Assembly: GCA_015689645.1 (NCBI GenBank)
Contig: WVSM01000007.1
Location: 1 to 64,000 of the forward strand
Direction of reading: 5' to 3'
Length of the DNA: 64,000 nucleotides
Origin: Rhodobacterales bacterium HKCCE4037
GTDB taxonomy: Bacteria > Pseudomonadota > Alphaproteobacteria > Rhodobacterales > Rhodobacteraceae
Made by a program: the position numbers and the translations under genes. Position 1 is the stretch's first letter; every line of letters starts with the position of its first letter. The notes under the pieces were generated by a model. That model was not told where the DNA came from. It saw only the letters and a program-made list of their open reading frames with translations, and searched no databases. Shown in pieces: positions 17,656 to 25,670 of this stretch.

Positions 17656-18987
17656 ATGGAACCCGAACCCACCCCACAGGGAGATGAGCTGCCCCCCGGC
17701 GCGACCCTCTGCGGCGGGCAATACACGATCGACGGCTACCTGAACGCGGGCGGCTTCGGCGTGACCTATATTGCGCGCGACAGCCTTGGCCGCCGGGTCG
17801 TCGTCAAGGAATGTTTCCCCAGCGCGATGTGCTTCCGCTCCAACCAGACGGTCTGCGTCCGCAGCCAGGGCAATGCGGTGGAATTCGATGCGATCCTCGA
17901 GTTGTTCGAGAAGGAGGCGCGAGCGCTCGCCAGCCTGCAACACCCGTTCATCGTGGGTGTGCACCAGTATTTCCGGGACAACGGCACCGCTTACATGGCG
18001 ATGGATTTCGTCGAAGGGCGCACACTTCTCGAATTGATCGAGACGGCGCCGCACGAGCTGACGCCCGAGCGCGTGAAAACCCTGCTGTCGCAACTCTTGC
18101 AGGCGTTGAGCTACATCCACCGCAACGACATCCTGCACCGCGACATTTCTCCCGACAACATCCTGATCGAGGCGAGCGGCCTGCCCGTGCTGATCGACTT
18201 CGGCGCCGCGCGCGAGGATGCGACGCGCGTCAGCCGGGTGCTGTCGAAACTCCAGACCGTGAAGGACGGGTATTCACCGCAGGAATTCTATGTCGCGGGC
18301 AGCGAACAGACCTATTCCAGCGACCTCTACGCCCTGGCCGCCACGTTCTATCATGTCGTCATGGGCACCGCCCCACCGTCGAGCCAGACCCGCATGGCCG
18401 CCGCCGCCCGCGACGATGCAGACCCGCTGCCGCAGCCGCCACGTATCGAAGGCTACGACACGGCGTTCATCGCGGCGATCTGGGCCTGTCTCGGCCTGTT
18501 CCCCAGGGACCGTCTGCGCGACGCCGATGCGTGGCTCGCGACGATGGATGAGACCGTGCGCCAGCAGCGTTTGCTGGAACAGGCGGAACAGGACGCGGCC
18601 CTCGACACCACCGTGTCGCATCTCGTTCGCGATTTCTTCCGTGACTTCAAACCGAAACCGCCGGAGCCGCCGAAATCTGCGGCGCAAGCCGCGCCGCCCA
18701 AGCCGGCCGTCGTGCGGATCGTGGCTCCGGCACCAGAGCCAGAGGGTCAGGATACCGCGGAAGAGGCCCCGGTTCCGCCGCCCCGCCCCGTCAGCCAACC
18801 CCGAAAGCCGCGTCTGCAGCCGATCGAGAAGATGCATCTGAAATACCAGCGCCCCGCCCCGGCGCTGGACCCGAAGCCGAAGCGTGAAACAACGACCCGG
18901 TCCGGCTGGCTGTCGCTTTTCAGTCGCACCTTCTCGGCCGGTCGCAAAACCTCGTCCGGGGACAACACAGCAGAGGAAATCGCATGA
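17656..18987 (+). CDS. Bacterial Ser/Thr protein kinase heading the kinase-FHA-phosphatase-GTPase operon
   Basis: A 443-residue Hanks-type kinase. The glycine loop AGGFGVTY is at about residues 31-38, catalytic Lys in VVVKECFP at 51, HRDISPDN at 161-168 and DFGAAR at 181-186, so it looks active. It belongs to the bacterial group whose N-lobe reads KEYFP (here KECFP). The C-terminal ~150 residues are Pro-rich and disordered, with basic clusters and no transmembrane helix, so it is probably cytosolic or recruited by partners. The start at 17656 (MEPEP) is preferred; an in-frame GTG at 17602 would add 18 residues. It overlaps the FHA gene by ATGA. Likely substrates are the FHA protein and the GTPases encoded downstream. 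Confidence 0.9.
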   Translation: MEPEPTPQGDELPPGATLCGGQYTIDGYLNAGGFGVTYIARDSLGRRVVVKECFPSAMCFRSNQTVCVRSQGNAVEFDAILELFEKEARALASLQHPFIVGVHQYFRDNGTAYMAMDFVEGRTLLELIETAPHELTPERVKTLLSQLLQALSYIHRNDILHRDISPDNILIEASGLPVLIDFGAAREDATRVSRVLSKLQTVKDGYSPQEFYVAGSEQTYSSDLYALAATFYHVVMGTAPPSSQTRMAAAARDDADPLPQPPRIEGYDTAFIAAIWACLGLFPRDRLRDADAWLATMDETVRQQRLLEQAEQDAALDTTVSHLVRDFFRDFKPKPPEPPKSAAQAAPPKPAVVRIVAPAPEPEGQDTAEEAPVPPPRPVSQPRKPRLQPIEKMHLKYQRPAPALDPKPKRETTTRSGWLSLFSRTFSAGRKTSSGDNTAEEIA

Positions 18988-19673
18988 GCATCAACAGATT
19001 ACGAAGCGTTGCCGTTCGCATGCGCCCGCCGGTTCCGACCAGCGACGGACCGACGGAAGGCCAGACCGGTCACGTGGCAAGCGGCCCCCGCCGCGTGGTG
19101 GTCAGCCGCCCCGGCGCAAAGGCAAGACGCCAGATCTGGGACCTTCAGGATGAGACGCGCAGTCCGAACGAGCCGGTCCCGGCCGAGGCTTCTTCTGCAC
19201 CGGTGGAAAGCGCCGCACCTGCACCTGTGGTCAGGCCTTCGCCCGCGAAGACCCGCATCATCGGTTTTCACGCCGAGGCCATCGCCGGTGACATCCAGCC
19301 CGAAGCGGCAAGCGGCCCCGCATATCCCGCCGGGTTTCTCGTCGTGACGGACGGCCCAGGCCGTGGCGCTCATTTCGTGGTCACTACCCGTGTCTCGACC
19401 ATCGGGCGTGGCGAGGATCAGGATATCCGCCTCGACTTCGGCGACGAGAACATTTCGCGGGCGGGTCATGCCTCGGTGATGTTCGACGCCGAGCAGAACC
19501 GGTTTTTCCTCGGCCACGGAAACAAGGCCAACGCGGTGCGCCGCAACGACCGCCCGGTTCTTGCCACGGAAGAGCTTGAACATGGCGACGTGCTGCGCAT
19601 CGGCAAGACCAGCCTGCGGTTCCACGCCTTCTGCGGTGCCGATTTCTCGTGGGGCGGTCCGGATCATGACTGA
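18984..19673 (+). CDS. FHA-domain protein of the kinase-GTPase operon
   Basis: A 229-residue protein with a disordered N-terminal half and a C-terminal FHA domain (about 117-215): TIGRGEDQDI, ENISRAGHAS and RRNDRPV. FHA domains read phosphothreonine, probably placed by the adjacent kinase. A K-T-R-I motif puts Thr90 just before the FHA domain, the same position and motif (KTRI) as Thr90 of the paralogue at 824-1513. The two proteins also have identical length and the same SLRF-AFCG-DF-W ending. It overlaps the kinase gene by 4 nt and the phosphatase gene by 8 nt. Confidence 0.88.
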   Translation: MSINRLRSVAVRMRPPVPTSDGPTEGQTGHVASGPRRVVVSRPGAKARRQIWDLQDETRSPNEPVPAEASSAPVESAAPAPVVRPSPAKTRIIGFHAEAIAGDIQPEAASGPAYPAGFLVVTDGPGRGAHFVVTTRVSTIGRGEDQDIRLDFGDENISRAGHASVMFDAEQNRFFLGHGNKANAVRRNDRPVLATEELEHGDVLRIGKTSLRFHAFCGADFSWGGPDHD

Positions 19674-20547
19674 CGCACCGGCACTGGAATACGACGTGGC
19701 CTCGGCCTTGTCGCAAGGCGCGCGCAGCCGACAGGAAGACGCGCTGGCCGTGGCCTTCGCCGATGGTGCGCCCGAGGGGTTCGCGATCCTATCGGACGGG
19801 ATGGGCGGCCACGCGGCAGGCGATCTGGCCAGCCGCACAATCGTGTCGGAAGCCTTTGCGGTCCTCACCTTGCCGATGGAGGGTGCAGACCCTCAAGCCG
19901 TTCTCGCGGATGCCGTCGAGCGCGCCAACGCGCGTGTCCGGGTTCATGCCACGACCGAGTCCGGCAACTCCGGTATGGGCGGGACGATCATCGCGGCTCG
20001 GGTCGCCGATGCGGCACTTCACTGGGCCTCGGTCGGGGACTCGGTGCTTTACCTCTTTCGCGGCGAAACGCTGACGCGCCTGAATGCCGATCATTCGATG
20101 GCACCTCAACTCGACCTCATGGCCGCGAATGGCGCACTCACTCACGCCGAAGCGGCTTCCCACCCTCAACGCAATTGCCTGACATCCGCCCTGACCGGCC
20201 AGCCGATCGCCGAGATGGATTGCCCCGACATTCCGGTCGAATTGCGCAACGACGATATCGTCCTGCTGGCCAGCGACGGTCTGCAATATCTGCCTGACCC
20301 GATTATCGAAGCCCTGCTTCTAAGGGCGCGCGGAAACAGCAGCCGGCACATTGCGCGGGACCTGCTGGATGCCTTGGCCACGCTGAACGACCCCGAACAG
20401 GACAATACCGCCCTGGTCGTCATACGACCGATACGGCCGAGACCCCGTGCGCGGCGCATCGGCCTGCTGAATACCCCCGCCGCAATGGTCAAGGCGATGC
20501 GGAAGGCCGTCGGGCCTTCGGTCCGATCGGTGGTGCGGAGAAGCTGA
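19666..20547 (+). CDS. PP2C-family protein phosphatase of the kinase-GTPase operon
   Basis: A 293-residue metal-dependent Ser/Thr phosphatase, expected to reverse the kinase's action. All metal-binding Asp blocks are present: RQEDALAV, LSDGMGGHAAGD, LLASDGLQYL and DPEQDNTALVVI. The C-terminal 35 residues are basic (RPRPRARR, then AMRKAVGPSVRSVVRRS), which could aid membrane or partner binding. The start at 19666 (MTDAP) was chosen over an upstream in-frame ATG at 19561, which would lie deep inside the FHA gene. It shares one base with the next start codon (TGATG). Confidence 0.9.
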   Translation: MTDAPALEYDVASALSQGARSRQEDALAVAFADGAPEGFAILSDGMGGHAAGDLASRTIVSEAFAVLTLPMEGADPQAVLADAVERANARVRVHATTESGNSGMGGTIIAARVADAALHWASVGDSVLYLFRGETLTRLNADHSMAPQLDLMAANGALTHAEAASHPQRNCLTSALTGQPIAEMDCPDIPVELRNDDIVLLASDGLQYLPDPIIEALLLRARGNSSRHIARDLLDALATLNDPEQDNTALVVIRPIRPRPRARRIGLLNTPAAMVKAMRKAVGPSVRSVVRRS

Positions 20548-21704
20548 TGCACGCAGGTCGCACGGACAAGGACGAAACCCTCGCCCGGCTGGAGGCGCTC
20601 ATGTGCGCCCCCCGGCTGGCCGGTGCGGAGGCTGACCGGTGTGCGCGATTGCTCGACGCGTTGCGCACACCCGCGCGCGTCTGCCTGATGGGGCCGGTCC
20701 AGAGCGATCTGCGCACCATCCTCTACAGCATTCTGGACACCGACTTCGCGCCCGACGGCCTCGCCCTGCCGCCGGCCATTGAAATCCGTCACGGTCCAGT
20801 GATCCGAACCCAGGCCACGCTGGAAGACGGCCAATTGAAATCCTCAGACGGCTGGCCGAGTGTCGCCCTTCTGTCCGAGGCACCGGTGTTTCTGCAGATA
20901 GATGCTCCGGCAGAAATCCTGCGCCGCATGTCGATCCTCGCTCTCACGCTCGAGGCCGATCCCGCGATGCACCGGCCAGCCCTGTCCTGGGCCGCGCGGA
21001 GGACCGAAATCGCTGTCTGGTGCACGCCATCCTTCGGCGTTGTCGATGCGGGGATCTGGGCCAATGCGCCGGAGCGGCTGATGCACCGCGCCTATCTGTT
21101 GGAAACCCGGCCCGAGGACGAACGCTGCGATGCCGGCCCTGCCAGCGGTTTCACAACCGTCCTTCACATCCCCCTGCCCGGCGATATTGCACCGCTCCTG
21201 AGTCAGTTGGATGCAGATATCGACGAAGCGCGGCTGGCGGATATGGATGCGGCGCAGATGGTGTTGCACCGACTTGGGCCGCTGGTGACTGACCTGCCCG
21301 ACGCACCCCTGCCGAACGGTCCTGTTCTGGCCGATCGCAGCGCGGCACAGCTTGCCTACCTGAGCGAGATCCTTTCTGAACCGACGCTTTTCCTCAGCCG
21401 TCGCGCCCGCTCCCTTGCCGAAGATCTGACGTGGGCCGCAGTCGAAGAGCCGGAGGCTTGGGCCGAAGCCGCCCTCGGCCATTGCGCCGAAACCGCCGAA
21501 GGCCTGCGGGACCGCGCCAGCGGTTGGCCCGACGATCTGCCGGAACTCGAAGCCCTTTCGCTGATAATCGAAGAGGCGGCGGACCAGATCGTCTTGCTGC
21601 AAATGGAGAACGGTGCCGAACAGGTGGAGGATGCGGCGGGCCTCCTTCACCAGATGAGGGTGGCTTTCGACCAATGCCACCGGGGCATGGGAATGGCGGC
21701 ATGA
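20547..21704 (+). CDS. GTPase-fold protein with degenerate P-loop (putative pseudo-GTPase)
   Basis: A 385-residue protein that looks like a decayed relative of the GTPase at 23758-24561. VCLMGPVQSDLRTIL (residues 45-59) aligns with VALLGEFSAGKSTLA of that GTPase, but the GxxxxGKS Lys/Ser are lost. EIAVWCTPSFG with the following IWANAPERLMHRAYLL aligns with VAIWCTPATQA and IWDAMPARLHQRSLLL. It also lacks the DxPG and TRID guanine motifs. The C-terminal ~140 residues are acidic and helical. I infer a non-hydrolysing partner or scaffold for the two intact GTPases. It is coupled to its neighbours by TGATG and ATGA overlaps. Confidence 0.7.
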   Translation: MHAGRTDKDETLARLEALMCAPRLAGAEADRCARLLDALRTPARVCLMGPVQSDLRTILYSILDTDFAPDGLALPPAIEIRHGPVIRTQATLEDGQLKSSDGWPSVALLSEAPVFLQIDAPAEILRRMSILALTLEADPAMHRPALSWAARRTEIAVWCTPSFGVVDAGIWANAPERLMHRAYLLETRPEDERCDAGPASGFTTVLHIPLPGDIAPLLSQLDADIDEARLADMDAAQMVLHRLGPLVTDLPDAPLPNGPVLADRSAAQLAYLSEILSEPTLFLSRRARSLAEDLTWAAVEEPEAWAEAALGHCAETAEGLRDRASGWPDDLPELEALSLIIEEAADQIVLLQMENGAEQVEDAAGLLHQMRVAFDQCHRGMGMAA

Positions 21705-23761
21705 AACATGAGCCCGACATTCAGGGCCTCGCCCCGCATCAGGCCCTTCTTGCGCAGGCCTACCGTGGTCTCAACCCACTGGCACGGGACCTGTCGCGTC
21801 TGCAAGCGTCGCTCGACCACTTGCGACTGGCGGGAGGAGAAACCTACGAGACGCAGATCCGGACCCTTCGGCAGGACATCCGTGCCTATGCGCCTTCGGT
21901 GACCCTGATCGGACAGGTCAAGGCTGGCAAGACCTCGCTGGCCAACGCTATGGCGGGGAAAATCGGGTTGCTGCCATCCGACATCAATCCGTGGACATCG
22001 GTCGTGACCTCGGTGAACCTCTCCCCCCGCCGCTCCGGATCGCAGGAAAAGGCGCAGTTCCGCTTCTTCACCGATGCCGAATGGGAGAACCTGCTGTCGA
22101 CCGGCGGGCGGGTGGGGGAGCTGGCGAGCCGCGCGGGCGCGGATCAGGAGCTCGAGAAAGTGCGCGGGCAGCTTGCGGCGATGCGAGCGGCGGCGCGCCA
22201 AAGGCTCGGCGACCAGTTCGAGATGCTGCTCGGACAGACCCACGACTACGGTTATGTCGATGCGGAATTGGTGCAGCGCTATGTCTGCCTGGGCGACGAG
22301 GCCGATGGCGATCCGGCGCAGGGGCGCTTTGCCGATATCACCCGTTCGGCGGAACTATCGGTCTGCCAGCCCGCCCTCCCCATGCCGATTTGCCTTCGCG
22401 ATACGCCGGGCGTGAACGACACGTTCATGGTGCGCGAACAGATCACCGTGAACGCGATCCGGGGCAGCCGGCTGTGCGTGGTTGTCCTTTCGGCGCATCA
22501 GGCTTTGTCGAACGTCGACCTCGCGCTTGTGAGGTTGATCGCCAACGTGCCGTCCCGCGACGTGATCATCTTCGTCAACCGCATCGACGAATTGACCGAT
22601 CCGGCCGGCGACATCCCGGAAATCCGCGTTTCAATTCAGGCGACATTGAAATCCCTCAACGTGCCGACCGACGCAGAGATCCTGTTTGGAAGCGCACGAT
22701 GGGCAAATGCAGCCTTGGCCGGCGATTTACGGACCATGGGCCGTGACAGTGCTGCGGCATTGCTAAATTGGGCCCGTGCGCAAGCCACACAGGGCGGGCT
22801 CGACAAGGACACCGCCGCGATGGTCTGGGGGCTGTCGGGGCTGCCCGCGCTCGGTCAGGCCATTGCCGACCGGATCGTCGCGGGTGAAGGCGCGGCAAAG
22901 GTTGCCCACATCTCGGGTGCCGCACGAAACATTGCCTCGGCGCTCACTGCCGCAGCCGTCATCGACGAGCGCCGGTTGGTCGAAAGGAGCGCCAATCGCG
23001 TCGACGCGGGCCGCCTCGCCGCCGCGCTCGACCACCTGGCTGAGGACGCGGAACGCAAACTGGAACAGGTGCTTTCTGCCATGAGCTCCGATCTTGACCT
23101 GCGCTTGCGCAAGGCACAGGACGCCTTCGTCAGCCGGGGCACGACCGCCCTTGTCCGTCACCTCGAAACCTTCGGGCAAGAGATCGAATGGACTTATGAC
23201 CCCATCGGTCTGCGGCTGCTCCTGAAATCCGGCTACACCGTTTTCTGCGCCAGGTTGCACAAGGCCGCGGAAGCGATGTATCGCGACAGCGCGCTACAGA
23301 TACAGGCACTCTTCGAAGAGGCGTTCGGCCTGAGCCATACAGGTTTTGCCCTTGAAGCGCCGCCGGTGCCCGACGCGCCGACGCCGGTGATCCTTGGCCG
23401 AACCATCGCACTCGACATCAAGGGAAGCTGGTGGAGCCGATGGTGGCGACGGCGGCGCGACTACACGACCTACGCCGAGGAATTCCGCTCGCTGATCGAG
23501 GCGGAGATTTCGCCGATGGTCACAGCCCTTTCCGACGATCACGCGCTGCCCCATGCGGAAGCTCTCCTGGTGGAGTTGAAAGCGTTCATCGGTGAGCAGC
23601 GTAGCGTGGTTCTTGGCCTTGCTGAGCAGCCGCTCTGCGACCTCGATCATCTGCGCGCGGAACAGGCGAAGAAAGCCGCGATCCGGGCAGGTTCCCTGAA
23701 AGCGGCCTACGGTCTGCTTGTCGATCTCGGCACGAGCCAAATCGATGCGAGGAGAGCATGA
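21701..23761 (+). CDS. Dynamin-like GTPase
   Basis: A 686-residue large GTPase of the bacterial dynamin-like type. G1 is GQVKAGKT (71-78), a possible G2 Thr lies in NPWTSVVTS, G3 is DTPG (234-237) and G4 is NRID (293-296). A long helical stalk follows, with a moderately hydrophobic segment near LRLLLKSGYTVFCARL and a WWSRWWRRRRDY patch (about residues 577-588) suited to contact membrane phospholipids. Dynamin-like proteins reshape or fuse membranes using GTP. The start at 21701 is supported by ATGA overlap with the preceding gene; an upstream in-frame codon would duplicate that gene's coding DNA. Confidence 0.85.
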   Translation: MKHEPDIQGLAPHQALLAQAYRGLNPLARDLSRLQASLDHLRLAGGETYETQIRTLRQDIRAYAPSVTLIGQVKAGKTSLANAMAGKIGLLPSDINPWTSVVTSVNLSPRRSGSQEKAQFRFFTDAEWENLLSTGGRVGELASRAGADQELEKVRGQLAAMRAAARQRLGDQFEMLLGQTHDYGYVDAELVQRYVCLGDEADGDPAQGRFADITRSAELSVCQPALPMPICLRDTPGVNDTFMVREQITVNAIRGSRLCVVVLSAHQALSNVDLALVRLIANVPSRDVIIFVNRIDELTDPAGDIPEIRVSIQATLKSLNVPTDAEILFGSARWANAALAGDLRTMGRDSAAALLNWARAQATQGGLDKDTAAMVWGLSGLPALGQAIADRIVAGEGAAKVAHISGAARNIASALTAAAVIDERRLVERSANRVDAGRLAAALDHLAEDAERKLEQVLSAMSSDLDLRLRKAQDAFVSRGTTALVRHLETFGQEIEWTYDPIGLRLLLKSGYTVFCARLHKAAEAMYRDSALQIQALFEEAFGLSHTGFALEAPPVPDAPTPVILGRTIALDIKGSWWSRWWRRRRDYTTYAEEFRSLIEAEISPMVTALSDDHALPHAEALLVELKAFIGEQRSVVLGLAEQPLCDLDHLRAEQAKKAAIRAGSLKAAYGLLVDLGTSQIDARRA

Positions 23762-24561
23762 TGAACGACGATCCAAGACCAGCGCGTGTTGCCCTGCTTG
23801 GCGAATTCTCAGCCGGGAAAAGCACGCTGGCTAACGTGCTACTGGGACGGGCGCAATCGCCGGTGAAGGCGACCGCCACCCAGATGCCGGCGCTATGGTA
23901 TCGCTTCGGCACGGGCGCCCCGACGCGCAAATGTGAAGACGGCACCAAGCACACGCTGCCGGGAATTGCCGGAACCGTTGCTTCGGTCGACGGCACGCAG
24001 GCCATCGACGTCCCTTTGGACGCGCCGATCCTGCGCCGGTTCGACTTGCTCGATCTGCCGGGAAGCTCGGACCCGAACATGCCCGCGACCGCATGGGATG
24101 CAATCCTCCCCGAGGTGGACGTTGCCATCTGGTGCACGCCAGCGACGCAGGCGTGGCGGCAATCGGAGGCCGCGATCTGGGACGCGATGCCGGCCCGGCT
24201 CCACCAACGTTCGCTTCTGCTGCTGACGCGGATCGACAAGGTCGGCGTAGCGGACCGGGCGCGCGTGCTGCGGCGGATCCGCGGCGAAGCCTCTGCAAGA
24301 TTCCGGCATATCCTGCCCGTCGCTCTTCTGTCCGTCAGTGAGCCGCCTTGGGCGTGTGAGGCCTCCGGCCTCGACAAGGTGTTTGAGGCGCTCGACGATC
24401 TGCTGGCCCATGAAACGCCGCGCCCCGAACCTACGGTCGCGCCGGACACATCCACCGATACGCCGGACCTCCCACGGCCCGTCGTGCCACGCCGCGTGGT
24501 CTCGTTGAAAGGCGGTCGCCCGGCCCGTCGGCGCGCCTCCGAGAACAGGCCGTTGATCTGA
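23758..24561 (+). CDS. Small dynamin-type GTPase
   Basis: A 267-residue GTPase. G1 is GEFSAGKST (15-23), G3 is DLPGSSDP and G4 is LTRID. Residues beyond about 215 form a Pro-rich, basic tail (RRVVSLKGGRPARRR), which may bind membrane or partners. The G1 motif and ATATQMPALWYR switch region resemble the N-terminal domain of dynamin-family proteins without the stalk. It overlaps the large GTPase gene by ATGA. Two ATG codons occur in tandem (23758 and 23761), so the exact start is uncertain by one residue. Confidence 0.85.
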   Translation: MMNDDPRPARVALLGEFSAGKSTLANVLLGRAQSPVKATATQMPALWYRFGTGAPTRKCEDGTKHTLPGIAGTVASVDGTQAIDVPLDAPILRRFDLLDLPGSSDPNMPATAWDAILPEVDVAIWCTPATQAWRQSEAAIWDAMPARLHQRSLLLLTRIDKVGVADRARVLRRIRGEASARFRHILPVALLSVSEPPWACEASGLDKVFEALDDLLAHETPRPEPTVAPDTSTDTPDLPRPVVPRRVVSLKGGRPARRRASENRPLI

Positions 24562-24564
24562 GCC

Positions 24565-24927
24565 ATGGCCGAGGCTGCCCACGATATGCTCCGCGCGTTC
24601 TGCACCGCGAACCCGTCCTGCGCCCTTCTTGCGCTCAGTGACCTTCGGGTCGGAACAATGTTGCTCGCCCATGGGGAACTGACCTACCCACAGGAATATC
24701 TGGACGCCGTGAGCTGTTTTGCCCGGGACGCCCTGACCGTGGCCGGAGCCGGCGCGGACCACATGATCTTCTGTACCCCGGAAAGCACGCGGCTGGTTGT
24801 GCGAGAGACTCGGCCGTCGGACCTCGCCCTGACAGCCTTTGCACCGCCGGATGCCGATCCGCGCCCTTTGCTCGAGGCGCTCCGCCAACTCGTCGCGAGC
24901 TTTGCGCCAAACGCGCTGGCCGCATGA
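24565..24927 (+). CDS. Roadblock/LC7-like small protein
   Basis: A 120-residue protein whose apparent alpha-beta-beta-alpha-beta-beta-beta-alpha order matches the Roadblock/LC7 (MglB-like) fold: CALLALSDLRVGTMLLA as the first strand pair and DHMIFCTPESTRLVVRE as the later strands. Roadblock proteins regulate small GTPases, often as GAPs or scaffolds, which fits its position just after two GTPase genes. The assignment rests on pattern and context, not on strong motif identity. It overlaps the next gene by ATGA. Confidence 0.5.
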   Translation: MAEAAHDMLRAFCTANPSCALLALSDLRVGTMLLAHGELTYPQEYLDAVSCFARDALTVAGAGADHMIFCTPESTRLVVRETRPSDLALTAFAPPDADPRPLLEALRQLVASFAPNALAA

Positions 24928-25670
24928 CAAACATCGACCGCATATGCGCCACGCTCAATGTCGTGGCCCGGGTCGGCGCTGTCACTGGCGGTGTGCGGGA
25001 CCTTCCGACGTTGCTTGAGGCCTTCAATCGCACGATCCTGCCGCGGCGGTTTCTGTTGCAGCACAAGCGCGGAGAGATTTCGTTCCTCGTCAGCAACCGC
25101 CGATTGCATCGGATGGAGCATGCCAGCGCGCGTGGCCTTCCCTGGAACAGGCCCTTGGGCGCCGAACATCGCGCCGACGTTGGCAAGGCGCTTCTATCCC
25201 TCTGCGCCGCTGCCCCCCTGGACCGGGTCGACGTCACGCCCTGCGGGCCGGGCGCGCCGTTCGACGGGTTGGGCATCGCCGCTCCTGATCTGATCGCATT
25301 CGTCGGTTCGAGCGTGGCCGCCTTACCCGATTTGCAGACGCGCATCGTGGATTTCGCCCGCCGGCATCCCGAACAGGTCGAGGCGAGTTTCCTCATGGCC
25401 GAGGACGCGATCGCGACCCTTACCGGCAACGAGGAGGACATCGAGCGTGTTTTTCCAAGCGTGTCCGACATGCTCGACCGCGCCACTGCGCCAACCTGTT
25501 CGCTCACCGCCAGCCTCGAGACCGACGGCGCATTGGCCGTGCCACGGCCGCCATATGACGACGGCAGCTTCCTGATTGCGGGTGAGGTCGGATTGCTCGG
25601 CGTCCTGGTTCTACGCGACCTCCCGGCGACCGACGCGATGGCCCACTGGCGGACGGCTCAGGTTGCTTGA
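24924..25670 (+). CDS. Uncharacterised last protein of the kinase-GTPase operon
   Basis: A 248-residue soluble protein I cannot assign. Segments such as RRFLLQHKRGEISFLVSNRRLHRM and DLIAFVGSSVAALPDLQ suggest an alpha/beta fold, perhaps with a second Roadblock-like half, but no motif is decisive. It has no signal peptide or membrane helix. ATGA overlap with the preceding gene ties it to the operon. Its 3' end overlaps the 3' end of the convergent lacI-type gene by 13 bp. Confidence 0.75.
   Translation: MTNIDRICATLNVVARVGAVTGGVRDLPTLLEAFNRTILPRRFLLQHKRGEISFLVSNRRLHRMEHASARGLPWNRPLGAEHRADVGKALLSLCAAAPLDRVDVTPCGPGAPFDGLGIAAPDLIAFVGSSVAALPDLQTRIVDFARRHPEQVEASFLMAEDAIATLTGNEEDIERVFPSVSDMLDRATAPTCSLTASLETDGALAVPRPPYDDGSFLIAGEVGLLGVLVLRDLPATDAMAHWRTAQVA

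Noticed and set aside
17602-17656. Extended kinase start at the upstream GTG
   Set aside because: The extra 18 residues add no motif and the GTG lacks a good ribosome site, so the ATG at 17656 was preferred.
17656-25670. Type VI secretion locus
   Set aside because: Kinase, FHA and PP2C are common T6SS regulators, but no tssB, tssC, hcp, vgrG or clpV-like gene is present, and the remaining genes encode GTPases.
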